Assembly: GCF_000208745.1 (NCBI RefSeq)
Contig: NC_030855.1
Location: 16,989,952-17,053,951, forward strand
Reading direction: 5' to 3'
DNA length: 64,000 bases
DNA from: Theobroma cacao
Lineage: Eukaryota > Streptophyta > Magnoliopsida > Malvales > Malvaceae
Below, one piece after another: positions 1-10,800 of this stretch (position 1 is its first letter; the number at the start of each line of letters is the position of its first letter). The notes under the pieces were generated by a model that ran no database searches, had not been told where the DNA came from, and was given only the letters and a program-made list of their open reading frames with translations. The position numbers and the translations under genes were made by a program.

Positions 1-1010
1 GGAAAAATGAATTAAAATATAGATATATTAGACATTAGGTTCAAATAAAAGATTGCTTACGAAAAAATATAATAATAATAAAGAAATATAAAAAAATAGT
101 ATAAAAAATAAATTAAATAATAATAATAACAAAAATAGTTAATTGCATTAGCATAGCATATATATATATATATATATATATATTGCATATCATTGCATAT
201 AAAAATTTTTATTTATGAGTTAAGCCCCAATGATGGGATCTTCCGAGGATCTTGCTAAAAGCGGGTATTTCTTGAAAAGTTTCCTAGGTGAGAAGATGTC
301 ATCGGGTCCCACCAGTATGATGGGAGGGCTCGAAAAATATCTTTAATAGAAGGCTTTCGCTCATATTAGGTTCATTATGCACGAAAATATTTTTTAAAAA
401 AAAAACATACGATAACCCCGATGATTGGATTTATTCATCGAATTTGCGAAGGCGAATTTCTCGGATAATTCCTTAGGTGAGAGAACACCTCGGATCCCAC
501 CAGTATGATGGGCGGATTTGAGAGAACGTCCTCGATAAAAGGTTATTCGTCCGACATCTTTTATCTCATACCATGCATTTCATCATGCTTCACATTTGCA
601 TTCCATTTTAGAATCAAATAAAAATAATTTAATAAAATTGGAGATAAAATAAGTGAATAATAGCTAAGGAAATAAAATGAACTCAAAAAAATAAAGCCTA
701 ATAGAATAATCTAAAAATGGTACTGTTCATGGAACGAGCGTTCCAGGGGTGCTAATCCTTCTCCGGGCTTAACCGTACTCCCGAACGTAGATCTCGAAAA
801 ATGTAGGCCAGTTTAAGATTCTTTCGGCGAGCTTAAATCTAATTAAAACTCTGTCAATTAGAATCGAGTCAATAGGTGGTCAATCACACCTAGTAAAAAA
901 GATTGGTGACGACTCTTAGTTTTAGAATTTTCACTCGCGTCTGGCGGTCGGGTTTCCGGACCCGCACGTTACGACAGGTATTACCACTTAAACCTGACAA
1001 TGAAAGGAAT
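1..1010. mobile_element. LTR-retrotransposon remnant (non-coding part)
   Basis: No open frame. Two diverged copies of a module of about 150 bases lie in direct orientation, at about 222-352 and 411-553. Each has an 'ACCCCGATGAT'-like start, a 'CTTAGGTGAGA' core and 'TCCCACCAGTATGATGGG'. They are followed by a GC-richer stretch (720-990) ending in a 'GGTCGGGTTTCCGGACCCGCACG' type palindrome. This organisation looks like the LTR or untranslated part of a plant Ty3-type retrotransposon. No protease, reverse transcriptase or integrase is visible, and no LTR pair could be delimited. The class is therefore inference. Confidence 0.45.
159..183. repeat. (TA)n microsatellite
   Basis: An uninterrupted run of about 12 TA dinucleotides inside the retrotransposon-like debris. 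Confidence 0.85.
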
Positions 1011-1279
1011 ATAAGTACAGTAAATAAGCCTTTTAAAGGCTAAATAAAAAATTTGGTATAGTGGTTAAATGATTAGATAAGAACTTAAAAAATGCTTGAC
1101 TAGAAGACTTTTTGAATTTAAGAAGAGCACAATGGGTTTAAATGTAACTTGGCTAATGTTTTCAAGTCTTCTAATCTTCATAAATGCTGAAAAGGCTTGT
1201 ATTTATAATTACGCTTTAGGGGTAGTTGAGAGTGCATTTAATGTGAAAATAGTTTTTTTCTCTTCATTCAAGGCTCCAA

Positions 1280-1690
1280 TAATCACATTGCATGGATACA
1301 TATGTGTATGTATCAATACATTGCCTTTTATTTTTGAAGTCCAGTCGAGATGTATTGATACATTTGAACTTGTTTGTGAAGGTTTTGACATTTTGTTTAA
1401 AATGTATCATTACATATGTCTATGTATCGATACTTTTGAAACAGTAAGCACTTCTGTTGAAAACGTATTGATATATTTGAAAAATGTATTGATACTTTTA
1501 AGTCAGTAAGCTTTCTATCTCAATTCTATTAATACAATTGAGAATGTATCGATAGATTAAATTTGACTTTTTGAGTTTTGACTCTACTAAAGACCATGTG
1601 CCGATAGATGTTGGAATCTATCGATACTTATCCATATATATCGATACATGAAAAACATGTATTGATAGATATGGATCAGAATATATTTTT
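1280..1690. repeat. Degenerate TATCGATA / TGTATTGATACA repeat field
   Basis: The motif TGTATYGATACA or TATCGATA, and near variants, recurs more than ten times at irregular 30-60 base spacing (for example near 1310, 1351, 1424, 1467, 1489, 1544, 1618, 1638 and 1660). It is often followed by TTGAA. Each motif is a short palindrome. The open frames crossing this stretch on both strands have no recognisable protein content and are taken as chance. It looks like part of a dispersed or tandemly degenerate repeat next to the LTR-like DNA. Confidence 0.6.
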
Positions 1691-2556
1691 CAGAACCTTT
1701 TTTATTTCTTTTCTTTTTCAAACTTACTTGACATTGTTTAGGGATGTGAAAGCTTTGATCTTTTATAAGTTCAATGAATTTTGTCATTTCAAAATATAAA
1801 GAATAATTAATCTAACAAAGGTCTAATTAGTCCAAAATAAAAATACAAAGATTTGATTAAACATAATTAAAAAATAAAAATTTTGATTTTTTTTGGATAA
1901 TTCAAAAACTTTTTAAAAATTTGCCTTTGATTTTAAGTCTTAAAACTTCCATAACAATTATGTAATGTGATTATTGCTTTAAGTGTATCTCTTTATTATT
2001 TTCCATGACATTCTCAATAATTTGTTCATCATGAATAATGATAATTCATAATTCAATAATTAGGTAATGTTCATACAATCATAATACACAATTCATGTAT
2101 TAAGTTCAATGTTTTAAAAAAAATAAAAAATATTTTGATAGATTAATTTTTGTTAATTAATGTATAAATTAATAAATTATTAATTTATCAATTAAATGAT
2201 ATCTCAATTAATAATTTTTTAGGGTCTCCAAAATATTAATTTATAGCCATTGCTTGGCATGGGCTTCAATTTATAAGAATAATTAGGCTTTAATTAATTA
2301 ACAACAGTTAGCTAGCAAATTACGATCACGACCATAACAAAAAGTTGTTGGGGAAAAAATAATCAAAGTAATATGACTTTTAAAATGGAATTTACTGTCT
2401 TTTTTTTTTTTTCCCGAAAGAATAGTGTCAGCGGAGGGCGGAGGCGGCTTCTCTTTTTGGAGACAGCCAACTGATGACGCGCTAAGCGCGTGCAAATTTA
2501 CTTTCTCTATTTATAAGGGCCCTCAGGAGATCCCCAAATTCCCGATAATTGCGTGT
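1691..2556. other. AT-rich intergenic DNA upstream of TMA7
   Basis: Mostly AT-rich sequence with a poly-T tract near 2400-2412. No gene-like open frame or RNA gene was seen. The last 150 bases become GC-richer (about 2425-2556) and probably hold the TMA7 promoter. Confidence 0.6.
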
Positions 2557-2638
2557 GTTAGGGTTAGGGCTTTTATTTCTTCTGTGTCTCCCCAATTTTT
2601 CCGATCTCTTCGAATTTCGGACGCAAACCCTAACCCTA
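2557..2638. promoter_or_regulatory. Telo-boxes in both orientations upstream of TMA7
   Basis: A GTTAGGGTTAGGG element lies at 2557-2569 and the opposite orientation, AAACCCTAACCCTA, at 2625-2638. The second is only 12 bases before the TMA7 start codon. Telo-boxes (AAACCCTA) are an established feature of plant promoters and leaders of translation-related genes, which fits the gene that follows. Which bases are promoter and which are transcribed leader cannot be told from the sequence. Confidence 0.65.
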
Positions 2639-2649
2639 GACTCCCAACC

Positions 2650-3568
2650 ATGTCGTCCAAGCAAGGTACTCTCTTTTTCCTCATTAGAAAGTCTTGGCTT
2701 TGCTAATTTCGATGTTTCAACATTTTCAACAAAACTTTCTTTTTTAGTTCCCGTTATTTCCGAAGGTTTTTATTTTCTTTTTGTGTTTTTCTGGGGCTTT
2801 TTTAGGTGGCAAATTGAAGCCTTTGAAGCAACCCAAATCTGATAAGAAAGAATACGACGAGGTATTACTATTATTTATATTGTTTGAATCGATCTATTAT
2901 GTAAAACAAAAGAAAAAGATCTTTGCATATCGCGGATTATTATAATATTTTTTGTCGGTTCGATTGATATATTACCTTGTCTCAAGATTTAGTTTCCTCT
3001 TAATATCATGGCACTGTTTTTTAAATTTGTATTTTGTTTGATTGTATTGAAAGTAGTAAAGTTGCTAGAATTTCTATCTAGAACTGAAAGCAAATCATGT
3101 TTAACTTCTGCAACTTGTGCTGGTATATTGTGAATTGCAATCTGTTCAATATTAAACTCAATTAATTTTGCTGGTATTAGGGGCAGAATTATGCAAAGAT
3201 TTTTAGATTAAATTCTATGTATTCATGGTCTACTTTTTCCTGTGCCGAGATTGTATCTTCCCAAAGAATCTAGGTGGTAAAGTAATTTAATTTGGAGGCA
3301 TTTTCCTAATCCCAATTAATTTGTTATTGTGCAGCACGATATGGCAAACATTCAGAAAAAGAAGGAAGAAGAGAAGGTGAGTTATCGGCTTTGTGACTCA
3401 TCCATTTTGGTGTTTCCCTTTAGCACCTTTTACTTTGTAAGGATGTTCCGTGAATCACCGATCTGATATATTATTTGTGGTGAGCAGGCACTTAAAGAGC
3501 TGAGAGCAAAGGCACAACAAAAGGGGTCATTTGGTGGTTCTGGGCTGAAGAAGAGTGGGAAGAAATGA
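2650..3568 (+). CDS. TMA7: Translation machinery-associated protein TMA7 (CCDC72 family)
   Basis: Four exons at 2650-2665, 2806-2861, 3335-3376 and 3488-3568, joined at GT..AG introns, give a 64-residue basic protein. It starts MSSKQGGKLKPLKQPK and ends GGSGLKKSGKK. The first half carries the family signature (SxxxGKxKPLKxPK, then DxD). The middle is a charged, probably helical stretch (IQKKKEEEKALKELRAKAQ). The glycine-rich basic tail is diagnostic of TMA7. The family is known from yeast as a small ribosome-associated protein that affects translation; its plant role is little studied. The gene is too small and fragmented to stand out as an open frame. Telo-boxes just upstream agree with a translation-related gene. 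Exon lengths sum to 195 bases, an exact frame, so the model is considered secure. Confidence 0.93.
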
Positions 3569-4788
3569 GTGTCTAGAACCCAAACTGAAATAGATAATAT
3601 TGAGTCTTGTGTTATGATTCCAACTTACATTATGATGGCATATCGTTTGTTTTTGTGTGATGTCTAGAGATCTATTGCGATGATTTGATGGTCTAGTTTC
3701 ATGCTGAATTTGCTACAAAACCTTGTGTTCAATGTCATTATGTCAAGCTTAAATAAATTTAAGTTCTACCGTTGTGCTTTAGTCTGTGTGTTAAAATTTT
3801 CTTTAATTGTGGTTTGCTAATGCCTGGATTTGGCTTTGGTTTGTCCAATAATTATATTGGACATTTCGATTCCTTTAGCACCCAGTACAATCTGTCCTTG
3901 CCTTTTCCTAGTTCTTGCATGGTGGATTTGCATCTTGATAGGTGCTGATTTTATTGTTGATGGTAGTTAAGACTTTAATTTCAATAACATTACAATTTGG
4001 TCACATACGACAAGTAGCATATATATATATATATGTGGTACTTCAAATATGGTTAGCAATTGGCTTTTTCCTGGTGCTTATTTATCAATGATGAAATGTG
4101 AAACTGTCACGTGGGTATTTAGCTCACTTGCTTTCAATTCAATCTATTAAATGAACAAGAATGGTGAATTGATCAAACTTTCTTTGGTATTAAGAGTGCC
4201 ATGTATTTTGGAGAATAATTCCATGACTAATGATGCTAAATGTCATGGCTCATTCACTGTTAACTGAAAAATTGAATTTCTTGTCTACCTATGTTTAAAT
4301 ACCTTAAATCATTTTGTCGGAAAACGTTGAATCCTTTCCACGGTACTCCAACCATTGTCCATCGTCGGGTCAACTTTGTTCCACTAGTTGTCTTCAAAAA
4401 TGATCAGAAGCATTTTTAGGTGTGAACTATATAATTAAATTTGGTAAAAGCCTCGGGATCGAACACAGAGAATAGCAGTTTCACACATTCAGAGAGCCAA
4501 ATTGTGAAGAATGAAAAGAATTAACAAACATTAAAAATTTATACCACTAAAACAGAAACCATATCTAATGTTCTTTATCTAACAAAACTGGCTACAGAAT
4601 CATACAACCCAAAATTTTCAAAGTGCATTTATCAACCCGAGAACGGCAAAACAACATCATAGTTTGAGCTGCATCAATAGTCCACTTAGCCTTCTGCATC
4701 AGCGTCTATATGCGTGGATATAGGCAGTACCAACTTATATAGTGTCAAAGCAAAATTTTGAGGTGATCAAGGAACTTGAATTTCTCCA
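3569..4788. other. Intergenic region between TMA7 and the convergent chloroplast-protein gene
   Basis: Holds the 3' untranslated regions of two convergent genes. A short (AT)n run lies at about 4019-4034. A stretch near 4440-4470 ('AAGCCTCGGGATCGAACACAG') resembles retroelement-type repeat DNA. No gene was seen. Confidence 0.55.
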
Positions 4789-6586
4789 TTATTGTTTCTC
4801 TGGGTTTTCGGGTTCTTCCACCTTTTCAGGGTCTTCTTCTTCTTCCTCTTTCTTTTCTTCCTCTTCCTCTTCTTCCTCGGGAGGATCAGCTGGCATTGGT
4901 ATAGGTAATGGTGTTTTCATTGGGCTGAATTGGGGAAAAATATCAGGTCTTCGCCCAGGTTTGGGCCTCTCCCATTCCTTCCACATCAAACCAATGCATA
5001 CAAGATAATCAGAAACTGTACAGGTGAATAAAATGCCTAAACGCAACTAAAACTGTCTGTAGAACATGAAATGCATACTTATAAAGTGCATCAAAACAGC
5101 ACATTAATTTGATTAGAAATTTCAGAAAGAGGAAAGCATAGGGAATCCCAATTAAAGGGCTCTACCTCGTGATGGTTATGTTACAATTATACTTCTCATT
5201 TCCAAAATATAGCAGGCCTAGACATTTGTATTTGCCCCTAGTTCCAAGTCATTACACAAGTTTCCTGACAGCCTATCTCTAAACAATATCATGTGTCGTA
5301 TTTTAAAACCCTGCCAATATGTTGCTATAAACTAACAACAAAAGAGATATAGACCAACCATAGTGCAATATAGCTAGTCTTCAATTTGTCTGAGTCCTTT
5401 GGTCCTATCCAAGAGGCACAAGTAACTAATGATTCCAGTGTTGGTCCCAATGGATATGGAGTAAGGGAAGTGAAAAACCTAGCTATCAGTTGGCAAGATT
5501 TTTTAGCACCTTCACTGTATAAGCAATGTGCTCAGTGATCTTCAAGATTTGCCAACGTTCCACAACAAGCTCCACACCATAAAGTAAACCAAGGTGAGAT
5601 AAAGATAACGAAGAAGCTCTAGAATTTATGCCTTTTCAGTTTTCCTATGCTTACAATAATGAAAATATGCAACAAACCTCTATAAAGGAGATCTTGAATG
5701 ATTTTATACCTGTTAAACTTAAGATTTGGAGTCTGGACAATGAACCAGACACAGGCATTTTTTAGGCAAGTCCTAAACAGCCATACCATTGACTGGCATG
5801 CCACAGTTACCTTTTTACTTTGTGATTGAGCATTGAGCAATCACACAAGCTCTCAGTGCACAATCATTACATAATTTGTTGTCATGTAATATTTAACTCC
5901 TTCAGCAATGCATAAGCTAGAGAATGCATCTTAAATGTATGAAACTACATAACCGTCATTGAATCAGCATAACTCAACAATGATGAGGCAACAGATTGAC
6001 ATTATGAATTCAATGCAAGAAAATGAAAAAGAAGATCTTAGATTATTAATGACCACAAAGGGTATAAGAAATGCAAAACATTATACTTACAATCATTGGC
6101 TAACATGTTGGAACATGCACCAAAGATAGCAAACCACTGTCATGAACAAAAATAGAAACATAGCTATTGCATTGCACCCTCCATTATAACAAAGATGAAG
6201 GTGTCCAACACATTAAGTGGCCTCTGCATTGAATTCTCAAGCATACCTATCTAACCTCACATAGTGCCAAATATGATAAAAATTCTATATATGTTTACAA
6301 AAAAACACCATGAAATTAGTACATTTCAAACTGTCCGTCAACCTATGAGACATTGAGGGTTCAGCATCAGGCTTCACAATTGTTTGAAGAGCTCATAATA
6401 TAAAAATTCTTATGATCAAAGTAAGGCCCAACTTCTAAGACCTTTTAATTGGACATTAGTTCCTCAACTTAGGTATACAATTTGGCCTTAAAAACCAGGG
6501 ACCCTAGCTATTTTATTGCTACTAAAAGACACCAATGTCTTCTTCTTAAAAAAAATCAAAGTACCCACTTTCAAAAAAAGAATATT

Positions 6587-6619
<33 letters not shown>

Positions 6620-6622
6620 CNC

Positions 6623-6653
<31 letters not shown>

Positions 6654-7206
6654 CTAACTAAAAATTCCTAAATTCAGTGAAATTTTTCAAGCATAATTTA
6701 GCATACGAACCGTAAAAACCTCCATTTAAAAAATTTTCCAACTTTTGCAATAAAAAAATTTCACTTCAGCAGAAACCCAGAAAACCTTAACTGTCCTCAC
6801 ATCATTCAGCACCGATTACCAAATAACAAAAGAAAACGCCTTACTCAAAAAAAGTTTTAAAGAAACAAAGAAGAGAGAGAGAGAGAGAGAGAGAGATTTT
6901 GATAAGACTTACAATGGGGAAATCGAGAGGAGAGCGGCGAGTCATTTTCTCTTCCTCGGGAGCCATGCAAACAACATGTCTCTTCCCTACGTTGTAGCTC
7001 GTACGAGGAATTATCGTTATCGGATTTCGACGAAAAGCAGGCGACGGCCCGAGATATAAAGAGCGAAAATTATGTGTCTGATGTTGAAATTTAATACAAG
7101 AGCTTGAAGTCGAAGTCGAAGTCGAAGTAGAACTATTGGAAGACGGAAACGATGAGGAAAGAATCAAAGGGAGTTTAGTCAGTGTAGCTGTTGTTAGCAA
7201 CGCCAT
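4789..7206 (-). CDS. Uncharacterised chloroplast-targeted acidic-tail protein
   Basis: Two exons on the minus strand, 7206-6913 and 4977-4789, flank a 1935-base intron and join in phase 0 to give 160 residues. Residues 1 to about 75 look like a plastid transit peptide: they start MALLTTATL, are very rich in Ser and Thr and almost free of acidic residues. The conserved-looking core spans the splice junction: MTRRSPLDFPI, then EWERPKPGRRPDIFPQF, then SPMKTPLPIPMPADPP. The last 30 residues are a run of Glu with Lys and Pro. No enzyme motif or convincing membrane segment is visible. I recognise it as a plant-specific type but cannot name a function. An in-frame ATG 14 codons upstream (7248) exists; the 7206 start was preferred because it opens the transit peptide. 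The intron holds a long TA repeat and a GA repeat beside exon 1. Confidence 0.75.
6592..6653. repeat. (TA)n microsatellite with an unresolved base
   Basis: About 60 bases of TA repeat in the intron of the chloroplast-protein gene, interrupted by TC, an N at 6621 and CTAAA. The unresolved base suggests the assembly had trouble here, so the repeat length is not reliable. Confidence 0.85.
6872..6896. repeat. (GA)n microsatellite
   Basis: About 12 GA units lying 17 bases past the exon 1 donor of the minus-strand chloroplast-protein gene. They would read as CT repeats in its pre-mRNA. Confidence 0.85.
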
Positions 7207-7757
7207 CACAGTGTTGCCGCTCTTATCTCTGTTATTTTTCTGTCTCACTCTTTTCTAGTTTTTTTCAAGGTTTTGTTGAATTTATTGTGAAGGAAAACGA
7301 GTTCGGGGTACGAATATGAATGGGAGATACGTTGGGTTTTGGGATTTAGAGTTTAGACCCAATAAGAAGCCCATTGATCATTCACCTTGGATTGTGGAAT
7401 TCAAAAGGATTACAGGATGATAAACATTGTTCGGTTTTGCAGAATTATGTAAAAAATTTAAATAAATTTTATTTTTTATTGTAGGTAAAATTATATTTTT
7501 ATTTTATATCTGTTATGCTGACGTAACATATTGACGGGAGCATAACTAGAACATTTTTAAAAGGGATGTCAAACAAAAAGGGATACTAAACAATAAAAAA
7601 AATTCTTTATATAATTCAATTATCATTTAATTAAAAAATTAAATAAAATTTATAAAATATTATACATACAAAAAATGTGTATTAATAGTAATAACGGTGT
7701 CATATATTGATATGATTAAATGAAATTATGAAAAGAGTATCTCTCACTCTCTATGCG
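7207..7757. other. Promoter side of the chloroplast-protein gene, then AT-rich DNA
   Basis: The first 150 bases are the probable promoter and leader of the minus-strand gene, with a GCCCA element (TGGGC on the gene strand) near 7370. The rest is AT-rich and no gene was seen. Confidence 0.5.
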
Positions 7758-8785
7758 CAAGAGTGGAAAGTGAAAACAATTTTTCAAACTCAAATGAATT
7801 GTCTCTTTACTTTGTGTAATCTAGCTCTCCTTTTATTTTCTATTTACTTCTTAAATTGCTAATGAACATATTGGGTTATTGAGTTGAACTATTGAAATAT
7901 AATTTGTTATAATAGGGTGTTATGTTAGACTGTTAAGATATAATATGTTATGATATGTTTATATTTATATTAAAACTTAATTAGTTTAGATTACTAAGCT
8001 CACTTTTATTTGTTTTTAAAATTTGATAAGCTTAACATATTAGTTTTGAATTTATTTTTTGGGCTTAACTAGCAATATGCTCACCATAATGACTTTAATT
8101 TTATTAAACAGTTTGAGGAATAAAAATAATTATTAAATAAATAATTATTTTGAAGGTCATTAAAAATATATAATAAATAAAATTATATTGAAAGAAATAT
8201 AATCATTTCATTTTATTAATTTGTATGTATATCGTTGTTACTTAAATTTTACAATATACATGTCAGAATGCATTGGTTATATTGAATAAAAAATGATATA
8301 TTGATGAAATTCAAAACAACAGTGAAACACTGTAATTTATATTTGAAAATTATATAATAATTTATTTTTAAAAAAAAATTAAAATTATAGAAAATAAAAT
8401 CTACATAACAAAAAAAAAAAACATGACAAGTAGAAGATAGAATCAACATATGACATAATAAAAAAGAAAAAAAAAGAACATGATTGATAGTTCGTAGAAA
8501 TTTGTGAAAAAAAATATATAGAGATTTAGAACATATAAATAAATAATAAAATAGAGATAAATAAATAATATAAATTGAAAAAAAAAACAAAAAAACTCTA
8601 AAATTGAATCAAGTAAATAAAATTATTTTTTTATTCTTTATTTACATTAATTATTAAATAAAACATTATTTTAGGAGGCCATTAAGAAAATTTATAAAAA
8701 AATTTAAAAAGTTTAAATTTGTTTAAAAAATTTTTTATATTTTAGGAGACAATGGCCCCCATCCTATAAGGAGTCTCCACTCTTG
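7758..8785. mobile_element. Decayed non-autonomous TIR element, related to the one at 52170-53243
   Basis: The ends carry the inverted pair GCAAGAGTGG (7757-7766) and CCACTCTTGC (8777-8786). The right half (about 8400-8785) matches the copy at 52.8-53.2 kb in order and wording: 'CATGACAAGTA', 'TTATAGAAATTT'-like, long A-rich runs, and a terminal 'ATGGCCCCC' motif shortly before the end. The interior is very AT-rich with no coding capacity; the minus-strand open frame at 8249-8590 is low-complexity. No target-site duplication could be recognised, which fits an old insertion. Confidence 0.5.
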
Positions 8786-9997
8786 CATGTTGATATGATT
8801 ACGTAACATTTTAATATTTCACATCAGTATCATATACTATAAAAAATAATAAATGACATTTTGAAGAATTTGTCACTCAATAGCTGCCATAAAGATGTAT
8901 TTGACTCAAGTATAAAAATCTGATAAAACCTAATAAAAGAAAGTTTATTTAAATATTTTTAATAATTCAAAATCTTTTTAAAATATTATTTCAATCTTAA
9001 ATGATAATGATCGTACAATGAAGCATTTATCTTTGATATTTATGGACGAGTGTGACAATAAGAAATTATTCATAAAATGAAAATTAGTTGAATATGGTAT
9101 GGTTACTATGTTTATTAACCATGCTCTTTGAATAAATATGATATAGCTCTATGTTTTTTATTTTACTACAAAATAATAATAATAATAAGAAAGTTTGGAT
9201 ATGGTATGTGGCTATAACTTGTCCGATTTGATTGCATCACATGCTTTATTTAATTCTACAGTATAATGCTATGAGACAGATGCTTAAGAATTCCAAAAAA
9301 GCACTCGACCAAGGAGATTCGTGATCTTATAAAGTAGAAGCACTGGGTTGTGTTTCATCTTTCTTTCTCTCGTGACCAAGGCATTTAGCAGTCAGCAGAA
9401 GTTTTGAGGAAACTTTGCCCTGCTGCAAAGTCATCAACTCCTGCATTGCAGGCTCCACCAGTTCTAAGGGCAAAATCCAGAACTAGTTGAGAACCAAGCA
9501 ACATCCTGAGACAGTTCCTTGTATTTGTCACACGTTTTTCAACATGGCGCTCTTTCTAACGTGGCCCACTTCTGATAGTTTTTTCAGTGGGTGGCCTCCC
9601 TTCCACATCCAATCATGAAATCTCCTCCAACAAATGGAGCTTAAGTCATCCTTCCTCCCCTAACAATCGTGTACAAACTGCTTGCAAGTTGCAACAACCT
9701 CACCTTATGGTCATCCTTTCCATGCAATTCCTAGGTGATTCATCATATCAAAATCATTGGTTGATTATACCTTGTATACAGCGCAGGCAACTGGATTTGC
9801 ATGACCCAATTTTAAATTGGCCGATAGTCTATCCATTTATCAATTATCAACACCGAAGACCTATATAAATAAAGATCAGCAATCATCTGGGCAAAAATTG
9901 GGTTGTGTCATTCCTCCACTGAAACCAATTTTCATTGGGATGAGGAAGTGAACACTAACCCAAAGCCAAAAGCACCCAAGGACCAAGGGGGCAAGTT
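8786..9997. other. Intergenic DNA upstream of BAC2, no gene seen
   Basis: AT-rich to about 9240, then mixed composition. Open frames at 9587-9868 and 9932-10147 have no recognisable protein features and no splice partners that I can see. Confidence 0.5.
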
Positions 9998-10027
9998 CAC
10001 GTGCAGAAACCTTGTTTGGCCACGTGG
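9998..10027. promoter_or_regulatory. Pair of G-box / ABRE-type sites upstream of BAC2
   Basis: CACGTG occurs at 9998-10003 and again at 10021-10026. The second lies within CCACGTGG, the classic abscisic-acid-response / bZIP core. They are 23 bases apart and about 780 bases before the BAC2 start codon. BAC2 is known to be stress-responsive in Arabidopsis, so bZIP control is plausible. That link is inference. Confidence 0.45.
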
Positions 10028-10193
10028 GAAGCTGCTAATGGGGACCTGAAAAGAGGAAGTTGGCCGTTTCCTCCTCCTGGACACTACCAACAAAATAGCA
10101 ACCGGTGACATTTGTTTCGGTGCTCCTATTTTTGTAAGAGTATACAAACAAGGAAAACTTGGTCTCTGCAGACTTCGGTTCTCGAGTCTTTTG

Positions 10194-10216
10194 TTTTTCT
10201 TTCTTTCTTTCTTTCT
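10194..10216. repeat. (TTTC)n tract in the BAC2 leader or promoter
   Basis: About five TTTC units. Pyrimidine-rich tracts are common in plant 5' leaders; the BAC2 transcription start is not determined. Confidence 0.7.
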
Positions 10217-10800
10217 TGGTGTTGCTTTTTCTCTCCTCTTTGGAAGGGAAGAAACTAAAAGATTGTGTAGGAAGTGAGATGCACCATTAGGATTATCAGG
10301 TCATTTTTTGTTTTCCTTGTTTACAAAGAAAAGGAACTCCAGTTTTATCAAGTCTGGGAAAGATAAGAGACAGGGAGACAGAGAACTTTGGTTTTTATTT
10401 TCATTTTTCATTTGCAAGAAATCAGATAAAAGGTTGAGGGACAGATTACAGATAGAGCTTTTTAAGGTATCAAAGGTTCTTAAGGTATATCGCCTTTTTA
10501 TGTCTAGAAAGTCTATATTCTTTGTATGTTAAGTTGTTACCTAGGCATGTTCTTTGATCTCTCAAGCTTAGAGAGCCTTGATAAGCTTTTTCTTAAGGAA
10601 GGAAGGATAAAAATCTGTTTCTAGTTTGAGCAGGGAAGGAGGGAGAGGATTCAGAGCCGTGCAAGAAAAAAAGACTACAGCTGTCCTGTTCATGCTGCTT
10701 GTGTATAAAAGAAGGAAACAGAGACAGAGTTGGGAGTTTCGGACAAAAACAAGAAACCTTCATATTTCTGTTGTGTCTGGAGAATGAGATTTGGAGCATA

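Noticed and set aside
8249..8590. 113-codon minus-strand frame rich in Phe, Tyr, Ile and Leu that could pass for a membrane protein.
   Set aside because: It is the translation of A-rich DNA inside a transposon-like repeat, with low complexity throughout.
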